A DNA stretch of 64,000 bases, taken from JAIVJZ01 sp036386515. GTDB lineage: Bacteria > Acidobacteriota > Blastocatellia > Pyrinomonadales > Pyrinomonadaceae. Of the stretch, positions 1 through 7,930 are shown piece after piece. A model generated the notes under the pieces. It had not been told where the DNA came from. It saw only the letters and a program-made list of their open reading frames with translations, and made no database searches. The position numbers were made by a program, and so were the translations under genes. Within the stretch, counting starts at the first letter, position 1. Each line of letters starts with the position of its first letter. Location of the stretch: NCBI GenBank assembly GCA_036386515.1, contig DASVVO010000103.1:1-64000 (forward strand), written 5' to 3'.

Positions 1-96
1 TCAGCCTCACTTGAACGGGCAGGTCTAATGATCTACAGCCTGCTTGGATCGCGGACGCCTCTCACCTCAACGCGGTCACCCTTAAGGAGCCACTAT

Positions 97-2078
97 ATGA
101 AGTCTCATCTCATCCTCTTTCGCCGTCTCAAGTCAACAAAGCTCGTCGCCGTGCTGCTCGTCGCCTGCCTCGCTTTGTGCGCCGTCGGCATCGTGTCGAG
201 CACGGCGCAATCTACGCCGAAGGGGGAACGCGAGTTAGAGGATAAAATCCCGAAGCATCTGCCGATTAAAGTTAAGGTCAAGAATCTCAATAACGAGAAG
301 TGGACGCGTGACATAGAGATCGAAGTTACGAATACCGGAGATAAGCCGATTTACTACCTGAGACTTGGCTTATTATTTATGGATGTGAAAGGAGAGAGCG
401 GTAATGATCTCAGTTTCACCTTCAGGTATGGCAGGCCGGAACTATACGTGATAGAAAATTGGGCGAACCCCGAAGACACTCCGATTCAACCGGGTGAAAC
501 CTATGTCATCAAGTCTCCTCAAGGGCTGGTCGCCGGATGGGAAAAGTTTAGGACTAAATATAAAAAATCTCATCCAAAAAAACTAGGCATCGAATTTCAC
601 TCACTCAATTACGGAGACGGCACGGGGTTCGAAACACTGGGAGGACTCCCGGTATCGCAACCTCGTGCTTCAAAGTCTTTCTGTGGCGGGCAGAGAAGCA
701 CGGGCAATTCAATATCTGCGCCTCTCAGTGCTCTGTTAAGTTCCCCACCAAGCGCACCCGTTCAATTCCTGACTTCCTCATTGCCGGTAAGATTCTTACC
801 GGCAATGTCGTTTCCGGCAAAGATTTCAGAGACAGCTTACAGCCCACCCGTTCCTCAATCAGGTCTCTGCTGTCCAGGCACCTCCTGCTTCAAAATGAGA
901 TCAGTACTGGGTGGCAATTGCCACTGTTCGGGTGATCCTCCAGTCTCGACGGAAGACGTGCATGATTGTGGTGGTTTCGGTCGATGTGGCACTCAGGTTG
1001 CTCAGGGACTCCGTCTGTGACAGCGAGGGACATACCTGCACGAACTTTTTCATTCAACCCTGCCCGACGATTAGCCCCACCCCGACCACCACGCCGTCCC
1101 CTGACCCCACACCGCCGCCGTCCTGCGACCCACCCGAGGCGATGCAGCCGAACGGCACTTGCGTCCCCTTCGGGCCGTGCCCGCCCGTCGGCACGCGCGG
1201 CTGGCTCGTGCGACCCTTGCCCTTCCGGCTTCCCGGTCAATCAGCCTGTCTATGGCGACTACGGTTGCCCGGACGGTTATTACAACAACGGCGCCAACTG
1301 CTGCGTACCCGTTAATCCGACGCCGACGCCGCCCCCCTTTGCCTGCACCACGCCGGGCTTTAACGGCGGTTGCTTGCCCGGCCTCGTCCCTAACGAATAC
1401 GGCATGTGCTGCACCGCCCTCGCCGGCGGCGGCGATGAACTATGTCCCGACCCGCCCGCCTCCTACCAGTGCGGCACGGTGCTGCCGGAGACGGCTTGCC
1501 CCTACACTATCTACGGCTTCGGCTCCTGCTACTCGCCCATCCTCATCGACCTGGCGGGCGACGGCTTCCGCCTGACACACCCCCGGCAGGGCGTGCGCTT
1601 CGACCTCGACGGCAACCCCGACGGCGCGAAGGAACAAGTCTCGTGGACTGCGCCCTCAACGGACGACGCGTGGCTCGCCTTAGACCGCAACCGCAACGGC
1701 ACGATAGACAGCGGGCGCGAACTGTTCGGCAACCTGACCTTGCAACCGGCCTCGGCCACCGGCAACGGCTTTCTCGCCCTCGCCCAGTACGACAAAACGA
1801 AGAACGGCGGCAACGAGGACGGCGTGCTTGACGCGCGCGACGGATTCTTCGCGCTGTTGCGTTTGTGGCGGGACGGGAATCACAACGGGGTGTCGGAGGC
1901 GGGGGAGTTGCACCCGTTGCCCGCACTCGGCGTGACTGAGATTGACCTCAGGTACAAGGAATCGAAGCGCACGGACGAGCACGGCAATCAGTTCAGGTAC
2001 CGGGCGCAGGTGGAGGGGAAGCGGGGCGCGCGGGTCAGCCGCTGGGCGTGGGACGTGTTCCTCGTCATCGCACGGTAG
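97..2078 (+). pseudogene. Secreted Cys-rich protein with C-terminal EF-hand-like domain, broken by two frameshifts
   Basis: The reading starts at ATG 97 behind AAGGAG (84-89) with a signal-peptide-like hydrophobic stretch. The N-terminal part is a beta-rich region of unknown function. A Cys-rich segment continues into a Pro/Thr-rich linker (PTPTTTPSPDPTPPP) and more Cys motifs. Those pieces lie in three frames: the first runs to about 1000, the second covers about 1000-1200, and the third runs from about 1200 to the stop at 2078. The last part holds Asp/Asn-rich calcium-loop-like motifs (DRNRNGTIDSGRELFG, DGNHNGVSEAGEL) typical of a domain common in acidobacterial secreted proteins. Either the gene is decaying or the assembly carries two indels; the coherent composition on both sides of each shift favours one original gene. 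Product function is unknown. Confidence 0.6.
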
Positions 2079-2107
2079 TCCGGTAGAGCCAAACGTCGCA
2101 CGCTAAA

Positions 2108-2146
2108 GAGCCGCCCGCCGGTCTTGAGAGAGGCCGGGGGGCGGTT
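2108..2146 (+). terminator. Probable terminator hairpin
   Basis: GC-rich imperfect inverted repeat (GCCGCCCGCCGGTC against GGCCGGGGGGCGGT) just downstream of the frameshifted gene and before the next promoter region. No strong T-run follows. Confidence 0.5.
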
Positions 2147-2218
2147 CTCCTGGTTTTCCTGTAAGCTATCCGTGCTGGTTTGTAGTTCGACAATACCCTC
2201 TCACAGGTTTGAGGCGCG

Positions 2219-2788
2219 ATGGAAAAACGGGTGTGGCGGTCGCGGACGAAGCATGATCTGATGATCGAGGTGTGGGAGCATCTGGATTGTGAGACGGTGG
2301 GGGCGCGCGAGTTGGAGACGATTGCCGGGGCGGTGCGCGCGCGTTTCGGCGAGGGCGCGGAGGAGAGTCCGGCGAGCGTCGCGCGCCTGCTCGCCGACGA
2401 GGGCGCGGAGTTGCGCCACGCCGAGGTGTTGGAGATGGACGCGCGCTGGCGCAGCGCAGACCCTTACGACGCCATGTTTCGCAACGTCCTGAAGTTCTCC
2501 GACTTCGAGGAGGCCGCCGCCTCGATCAAGCGTCTGGACAATTTGCGCCGCCAGTTCGAGCGCAAGCAGGACAAGGAAGGCTTGCGCCGCGTGCGGGAGA
2601 CGGTCTTGAAGGGCAAACAGCGCGCGCAGATGATCGCGCGCAACGCTTCGGTGAACGAGCGGAAGCGCGCGGAGAAAGAGGAGATCGCCGAGTGGTTCAC
2701 GGTCTGGCTCAGGCAGCCGGAAATCTTCGACGACTGGCTCATCCTGCGCCGCCGCGCGAAAGATTTCCGCGAGCGTTTTAGCGACTGA
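2219..2788 (+). CDS. Conserved hypothetical protein, helical and charged
   Basis: A 189-residue soluble protein with no signal peptide or membrane segment. It is very rich in Arg, Glu and Ala and predicted mostly helical; residues 100-160 look coiled-coil-like. The ATG at 2219 lies right after GAGGCGCG, a modest ribosome site. Codon use matches its neighbours. I do not recognise the family and see no catalytic motif. It stands alone between a terminator-like hairpin and a convergent hydrolase gene. Confidence 0.7.
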   Translation: MEKRVWRSRTKHDLMIEVWEHLDCETVGARELETIAGAVRARFGEGAEESPASVARLLADEGAELRHAEVLEMDARWRSADPYDAMFRNVLKFSDFEEAAASIKRLDNLRRQFERKQDKEGLRRVRETVLKGKQRAQMIARNASVNERKRAEKEEIAEWFTVWLRQPEIFDDWLILRRRAKDFRERFSD

Positions 2789-2877
2789 CCCGGCTCACGC
2801 GCGTCGAATTTAAGCACGCCCCGCCCGGCACCTTCGCAGACCCCGGCGGACATCGGCAGGCATCAGCCCTCCGCGCT

Positions 2878-4023
2878 TCACTTCAACACGATCTCCGTGA
2901 TGCGCTCGGCGAGCGTCCTCAGCCGCGTGTCCTCGACGTTTACCATCAGCGCGACGGCGAAATTACGCGCCGGGATCATGTGCAAATAAGTACTCACGCG
3001 CTGCTGCGCGCCCGAGTGCCCGACGATTCTTTGCCCGTTCTGCACCTGCACGCTCCAGCCCAGCCCGTAATTCGTCTCCTTGCCGTCGCGCGTCTTCTGG
3101 CTCGTGAACATCCGCTCGGCCGTCTCTTTTTTGAGCAGCTTGTCGGTGTGTACGGCGATGGCGAACTTCGCCAAATCTTCGACCGTGGACACCAGGCCGC
3201 CGCCGGGGAGTTTGTAACTGTTATCGGCGAGGTCGGAGTTGCGCAGTTCGCCCGTTCTGGTGCGCCGGTAGCCTTGCGCGCGATTGAAGATGATCTCGTT
3301 GATGTCGTCAACGCGCATCCCGTCCATCCCGGCCGGTTTGAAAACGTTGGCGCGCAGGAAGTCTGGGAATTTCTGTCCCGACGCGCCTTCGAGGGCGCAG
3401 CCGAGCACGCTGTAGCCGAAGGTGGTGTAAGTGTATTTCGCGCCCGGCTCGTGCAGCAGCGGCTCGTTTTTGAACATCTCCAAGCCCGCCGCGATGCTCT
3501 CGTAGCGGCGCGTGCCGGCGTATTCTTCCTCGCTCTTGTAATGGCGGATGCCGCCGAGATGGGCGAGTAGCTGGCGCGACGTGAGAGGCCACTGTTTTTC
3601 GGGGAAGGCGGGACAGTACTTTTGCACGGGCGCGTCGAGGTCGAGTTGGCCGCGCTCGGCGAGTTGCATGACGGCGACCGCCGTGACGGATTTCGAGATG
3701 GAGGCGAGCCGGTAAACGGTCGCGGCCTTCGCGGGAACGTAATTCTCAAGATCGGCGAAACCGTAACCGCTCGACCAGCGCAGTTGATTGTCCGTGACGA
3801 CGGCGAGGGAGAGTCCAGCGATGTTCTGTCGGGACATCTCGGCGGCGACGGCCGCCTCGATCAATTTGATCTTCTCGGCGGGCAGCGGCGCGTTCGGTTG
3901 GGCACGAAGCGAAGGCGCGGGCAGGATGAACAGGAGCAGCAGCGGCAGCAGGCGCAGCGATCTCACCCGTAACGCCCGCGGCGCGTGCGGCGACGGCGGG
4001 GTGCAAAGCGGCGTTCGTCTCAT
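2878..4023 (-). CDS. Serine hydrolase, beta-lactamase class C/DD-peptidase family
   Basis: This 381-residue exported enzyme belongs to the beta-lactamase-related serine hydrolases (PF00144), which include class C beta-lactamases, DD-peptidases and esterases. The start at 4023 is preceded by GGGAGA, and residues 18-41 form a signal peptide ending near LRAQ. The nucleophile motif SxxK is S108-I-S-K111. A KTG-equivalent HSG is near residue 353. The usual Tyr-x-Asn appears as YTT in KYTYTTFGYSVLG, so the Asn position seems substituted. Substrate cannot be assigned; peptidase or esterase activity is more likely than drug resistance. It diverges from the M2 peptidase gene across about 280 bases. 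Confidence 0.88.
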   Translation of the reverse strand: MRRTPLCTPPSPHAPRALRVRSLRLLPLLLLFILPAPSLRAQPNAPLPAEKIKLIEAAVAAEMSRQNIAGLSLAVVTDNQLRWSSGYGFADLENYVPAKAATVYRLASISKSVTAVAVMQLAERGQLDLDAPVQKYCPAFPEKQWPLTSRQLLAHLGGIRHYKSEEEYAGTRRYESIAAGLEMFKNEPLLHEPGAKYTYTTFGYSVLGCALEGASGQKFPDFLRANVFKPAGMDGMRVDDINEIIFNRAQGYRRTRTGELRNSDLADNSYKLPGGGLVSTVEDLAKFAIAVHTDKLLKKETAERMFTSQKTRDGKETNYGLGWSVQVQNGQRIVGHSGAQQRVSTYLHMIPARNFAVALMVNVEDTRLRTLAERITEIVLK

Positions 4024-4300
4024 TCTGGATATTCTCCCGACGGTTGGATTAGGTGGTCGAACTAAGGAATCCGGGCGCGCTTTTAAAGACGCTGCGAGAG
4101 ACGCTTCCGTTAACCCGCGCACGGAGCTAAGAGCGCATCGGTTGAGAGAGCGATTTCATCTCGAAGGCATCTCAGGCCGGGAGAGTGGCCGCCCGCGCTA
4201 TGTCGCGGGCTGAGATCGGCGTTAAAATGGCTCCGGCAACTCCCCTTAAAATTTTACCAGTCGAATCGCAAACGGGTTAGCCCAATTTTGGAGGTAGGGT

Positions 4301-6208
4301 ATGAAAGTGTCTCACGGGTCGGCGCGGCCGACGGGCGGCATCGCCTTATTGTTGTCGTTAATTTTATTGTCGCAGGGCGCGGCGTTCGCGCAGGAGGCGC
4401 CTGCGTCGCAGGGCGGCGCGGCGGCGCGTCCGGCCGGGACGCAGAAGACGGCGGCGGCGGGCAAGGCGACCGCGGCCGAGGCCGCTCAGTTCGTCGCTCA
4501 CGCCGAGCAGCGGCTCACGGCACTCAATCTCAAAGTCGCGCGCGCGAGTTGGATTCAAGAGAACTTCATCACGGACGACACGGAGGCTCTGGCCGCAGAG
4601 GCCAACAACGACCTGACCGCCGCCGTCACGCAACTGGCCGAGCAGGCGACGCGCTTCGACGGCCTCACACTCCCGGCCGACACGGCGCGCAAGCTGCGAC
4701 TGTTGAAACTCGCCTTGACCGTGCCCGCGCCGTCGAACGCGGCCGAGCGCGACGAGTTGACGAAGATCACCGCGTCGCTGTCGAGCGATTACGGCAAGGG
4801 CAAGTATTGCCCCGACGGCGCGCAGGGAAAATGCCTCACGCTGCAAGAGATGGAACCGATCCTCGCCGAAAGCCGCGACCCCGAAGAGTTGAAACGTATC
4901 TGGCTCGGCTGGCACGCCATCTCGCCGCCCTTCAAACAGAAGTACGCGCGCTTCGTCGTCTTAGGCAACAAGGGCGCGCGTGAGATGGGCTTCAAGGATT
5001 TGGGCGCGCTGTGGCGTTCCAATTACGACATGCAGCCCGACGAGTTTGCCGCCGAGATGGAACGGCTCTGGCTGCAAGTCAAACCGCTCTACGATTCGCT
5101 CTACACCTACACGCGCTGGAAGCTCTCGGAAAAGTACGGCAAGCAACTCGTGCCGGAGAACCAGCCGATCCCGGCGCACCTGCTGGGCAACATGTGGAGC
5201 CAGACGTGGAGCAACATCTACCCGCTGCTCAAGCCCGCGCAGAGCGACGCCGGATACGATCTCACCAAGATACTCGTCGAGAAGAAGACGGACGCCAAAC
5301 AGATGGTGCGCTACGGCGAGGGCTTCTTCACGTCGCTCGGACTCGACCCGCTGCCGCCGACTTTCTGGGAGCGTTCGTTGTTCGTCAAACCGCAGGACAG
5401 GGAAGTGGTCTGCCACGCGAGCGCGTGGGACGTTGACTCGCAGCAAGACGTGCGCCTCAAGATGTGTATCAAGATCACGGCGGAAGACTTCTCGGTCGTC
5501 CACCATGAACTCGGCCACAACTATTACCAGTTGGCCTACGCGCCGCAGCCGACGCTCTATCAGGGCAGCGCGAACGACGGCTTCCACGAGGCCATCGGCG
5601 ACGCCGTGGCGCTCTCCGTCACGCCGGAGTATTTGAAGAAGATCAACTTGATCGACAAAGTGCCGGACGAGAGCGCGGACACCGGGCTGCTCCTGCGTCT
5701 CGCGCTCGACAAGGTGGCCTTCCTGCCCTTCGGCTACCTGGTTGACCAGTGGCGTTGGAAAGTGTTTTCGGGCGAGGTGGCGCCGGAGAATTACAACCGC
5801 GCCTGGTGGGAACTACGCACGAAGTATCAGGGCATCGCGCCGCCCGCCCCGCGCAGCGAGGCCGATTTCGACGCGGGCGCGAAGTATCACGTCCCGGCCA
5901 ACACGCCCTACGCGCGCTACTTCCTCGCCGCCATCCTCCAGTTCCAGTTCCACCGCGCGCTCTGCCGCGAGGCGGGCTTCAAGGGGCCGCTCAACCGCTG
6001 CTCGATCTACGGCAACAAGGCGGCGGGCGCGAAACTCAAACAGATGCTCGCAATGGGGCAGAGCCGCCCGTGGCCGGAAGCCCTCAAGGCTCTCACCGGC
6101 GAAGACAAGATGGACGCCACCGCCATCATCGACTACTTCGCCCCGCTCAAACGCTGGCTCGACGAACAGAACGCGCGCCACGCGCAACAGGCGGCTTCGA
6201 CCAGATAG
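4301..6208 (+). CDS. Peptidase M2 family (ACE-like) secreted zinc dipeptidyl carboxypeptidase
   Basis: This 635-residue protein matches the M2 peptidyl-dipeptidase A (angiotensin-converting-enzyme-like) family. Such enzymes remove C-terminal dipeptides using one zinc ion. A signal peptide is evident at residues 12-31 (AFAQ cleavage). The zinc motif is HELGH at residues 402-406, with the third ligand Glu430 in FHEAIGD, the spacing expected for gluzincins. Length agrees with single-domain bacterial homologues. A strong ribosome site (GGAGGT) precedes ATG 4301. The product probably acts in the periplasm in peptide scavenging. It is monocistronic, with the palindromic repeat cluster downstream. 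Confidence 0.92.
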   Translation: MKVSHGSARPTGGIALLLSLILLSQGAAFAQEAPASQGGAAARPAGTQKTAAAGKATAAEAAQFVAHAEQRLTALNLKVARASWIQENFITDDTEALAAEANNDLTAAVTQLAEQATRFDGLTLPADTARKLRLLKLALTVPAPSNAAERDELTKITASLSSDYGKGKYCPDGAQGKCLTLQEMEPILAESRDPEELKRIWLGWHAISPPFKQKYARFVVLGNKGAREMGFKDLGALWRSNYDMQPDEFAAEMERLWLQVKPLYDSLYTYTRWKLSEKYGKQLVPENQPIPAHLLGNMWSQTWSNIYPLLKPAQSDAGYDLTKILVEKKTDAKQMVRYGEGFFTSLGLDPLPPTFWERSLFVKPQDREVVCHASAWDVDSQQDVRLKMCIKITAEDFSVVHHELGHNYYQLAYAPQPTLYQGSANDGFHEAIGDAVALSVTPEYLKKINLIDKVPDESADTGLLLRLALDKVAFLPFGYLVDQWRWKVFSGEVAPENYNRAWWELRTKYQGIAPPAPRSEADFDAGAKYHVPANTPYARYFLAAILQFQFHRALCREAGFKGPLNRCSIYGNKAAGAKLKQMLAMGQSRPWPEALKALTGEDKMDATAIIDYFAPLKRWLDEQNARHAQQAASTR

Positions 6209-6229
6209 CGCGCACGGTTCGGGAAGGGC

Positions 6230-6435
6230 GTGAAAAGTCCCTTGAGGGACGATTGAGAATAGCCGGTCGATTTATCGCCGGTAATTAAGGTGTCAGGATG
6301 AGGTTTGAGTCCCGCCAGGGACGATTGAAAATTCTACTATTCAATCGTCCCTGGCGGGACTCTATCAACAAGCGACATGCACAATCCCGGCCATAAATGA
6401 CCGGGCTATTATCAAATGTCCCTCCGGGACAAGCG
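6230..6435. repeat. Cluster of palindromic GTCCCT/AGGGAC repeats in inverted arrangement
   Basis: The 345-base gap between convergent genes holds three GTCCCT...AGGGAC hairpins. The left unit (about 6235-6290) has GTCCCTTGAGGGAC followed by a CCGG hairpin. The right unit (about 6385-6431), read on the other strand, repeats the same order with small changes. Between them lies a long perfect palindrome. This resembles REP/BIME-type dispersed elements and may also stop transcription from both sides. No coding potential is seen. Confidence 0.75.
6307..6362. repeat. Perfect 23-bp inverted repeat with 10-base loop
   Basis: Bases 6307-6329 (GAGTCCCGCCAGGGACGATT...) are exactly complementary to 6340-6362. 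The central 10 bases are A+T-rich. It is the middle element of the repeat cluster and could form a very stable stem in either transcript. Confidence 0.9.
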
Positions 6436-6553
6436 CAGAGTTGCTTTTCCAACCGCTTCTAAATTTCGACACGGAGCTACACGCAGGGGCGCGGGAGAGT
6501 AGCAGATTTCGCCACTCTCCCGCGCCCCTTTGCGCTTCCGCTTCGAGCGGCGA

Positions 6554-7228
6554 TCACTCGTCGGGGTATTCGTCCGAGCCTTGCACCCACATGAAGGATT
6601 GGAGGTCGATCATGTCGCACGGTTTCAGATCGCTTTGGTCGCGGCGGATGGTCTCGGCGAATTCGATGAAGTTGGCGTAGGTGTCCCAGGCGGGGCGCGA
6701 CTGGTAGCGGAAGTCGAAGCCGTAGGCGCGGGCGGCGATGCGCGTGACGTTCGGTTTGAGGAAGATGTGGCGGTCGGGCTGCGCGATGAAGCCGAAGACG
6801 GTGACGAGCGGCCACGTCAGCACGCGCGTCTGTTTGCGCGGCAGCGCGTCCACCGTCTCGACCCAACGCTCAAACCTGCGCGCCCCGCCCCCCGTGCCGT
6901 GAAGAAACTCGTAGAGACCCTCTGAGAAGAGACGCGCGCCCGCTTCCGATTTGATCGCATCGCGCAAGGCCATCTTCTCGAACGAGAAGATCATGCTGTG
7001 GCGACTGCGCTGCTCGACGCGCACGGCGCGCCCCGCGACCTCTGCAAACTCCCCCGCCCGTATGAGACGGCGAAACTCCTTCTGCCCCAGCGACTCCTCC
7101 CAACGCTCATGCGACTCCCGCTTGTAGTCGCGCTCCCAGTTCAAGTAGGTCGCGTCCGAGAAACCCTGCGGAAAGTACTTGAGAAACTTGCGGCGACACG
7201 CTGCCGCCCCGGGATGGGGAGTAGACAT
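6554..7228 (-). CDS. Conserved hypothetical protein (224 aa)
   Basis: The start at 7228 is set by AGGAGG 9 bases upstream. The product is a soluble 224-residue protein with many Arg/Phe/Trp residues, no signal peptide and no membrane segment. Stretches such as ALPRKQTRVLTWPLVTVFGF and FDFRYQSRPAWDTYANFIEF look like conserved core, with no catalytic signature I recognise. Its role is unknown. It follows the Uma2-family and EF-G-like genes on the same strand, with 125 bases between it and the former. Confidence 0.75.
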   Translation of the reverse strand: MSTPHPGAAACRRKFLKYFPQGFSDATYLNWERDYKRESHERWEESLGQKEFRRLIRAGEFAEVAGRAVRVEQRSRHSMIFSFEKMALRDAIKSEAGARLFSEGLYEFLHGTGGGARRFERWVETVDALPRKQTRVLTWPLVTVFGFIAQPDRHIFLKPNVTRIAARAYGFDFRYQSRPAWDTYANFIEFAETIRRDQSDLKPCDMIDLQSFMWVQGSDEYPDE

Positions 7229-7353
7229 TGCACTGGCCTCCTGGTTAGTCGGCAAGCAACGGGGCGTAACGCGAGAAACCTTCTCGACGCGCTTGCGAAG
7301 GCTTACCGGACGCCCCGGCGGTTTAACTTGATAACCGCTTCCGCTCGTCTCTC

Positions 7354-7929
7354 TCACTCATGCGCCTCTCCCAAGACCTCCGCCACGCCGACGGACAGCC
7401 CGGCGATGGTGTGGGAGCGCGCTTCCTCGCCGCGCGGGACGGATATGATTGTTTGATACGCGCCTTCGGCCAGTCCCGAATATATCTCGATCCGCGCTTC
7501 CGTCAGATTAACGATCCACGCCTCCGCGACACCCGCCTTCGCGTAGAGCGGCATTTTAACCTGTCGGTCGTAGCCGAGCGTCGTGTCGGCGACTTCGATG
7601 ATGAGCAGCACATCCGCCGGAGTCGGGTGCGCGTCCCGGTAAAAATCATCGCGCAAGCGGAGCAAGGCGAGGTCAGGCTCAGGCTCGGAGAAATCGTCGA
7701 GCCTGATCGGGTCTTGGGTGCTGACGAGCGCGATGTCGCCGACAGCCCGGTTTAAAAATCTGCTGAGAAATTTGACGCAAGCGGCATGACGGCTGCCAAT
7801 CGGCGACATTTCAATAATCTCTCCCTCGATCAGTTCAAGGCGGGCGTCTCTCGTGAAGACGCCCGCCTCGCCCATGCGCTCGAACTCCGCCGCGCTAAAG
7901 TAGTATCTGCTGATCGGCAGCGACATCAT
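7354..7929 (-). CDS. Uma2 family (DUF820) PD-(D/E)XK nuclease-fold protein
   Basis: A 191-residue protein of the Uma2/DUF820 family, which has a restriction-endonuclease-like fold and unknown physiological role. Family hallmarks are visible: RLELIEGEIIEMSPIG near residues 30-45, EPEPDLALL around residue 83, and LLIIEVADTTLGYDRQVKMPLYAKAGVAEAWIV, which supplies the E-x-K-like catalytic residues. It begins two bases after the EF-G-like stop and is probably cotranscribed with it. Two Met codons lie at the start; either could be used. Confidence 0.9.
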   Translation of the reverse strand: MMSLPISRYYFSAAEFERMGEAGVFTRDARLELIEGEIIEMSPIGSRHAACVKFLSRFLNRAVGDIALVSTQDPIRLDDFSEPEPDLALLRLRDDFYRDAHPTPADVLLIIEVADTTLGYDRQVKMPLYAKAGVAEAWIVNLTEARIEIYSGLAEGAYQTIISVPRGEEARSHTIAGLSVGVAEVLGEAHE

Positions 7930-7930
7930 C

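Noticed and set aside
2878..4023. Antibiotic-resistance class C beta-lactamase
   Set aside because: The family is broad, the YxN motif is altered and no ampR-type regulator is nearby; a general serine hydrolase is the safe call.
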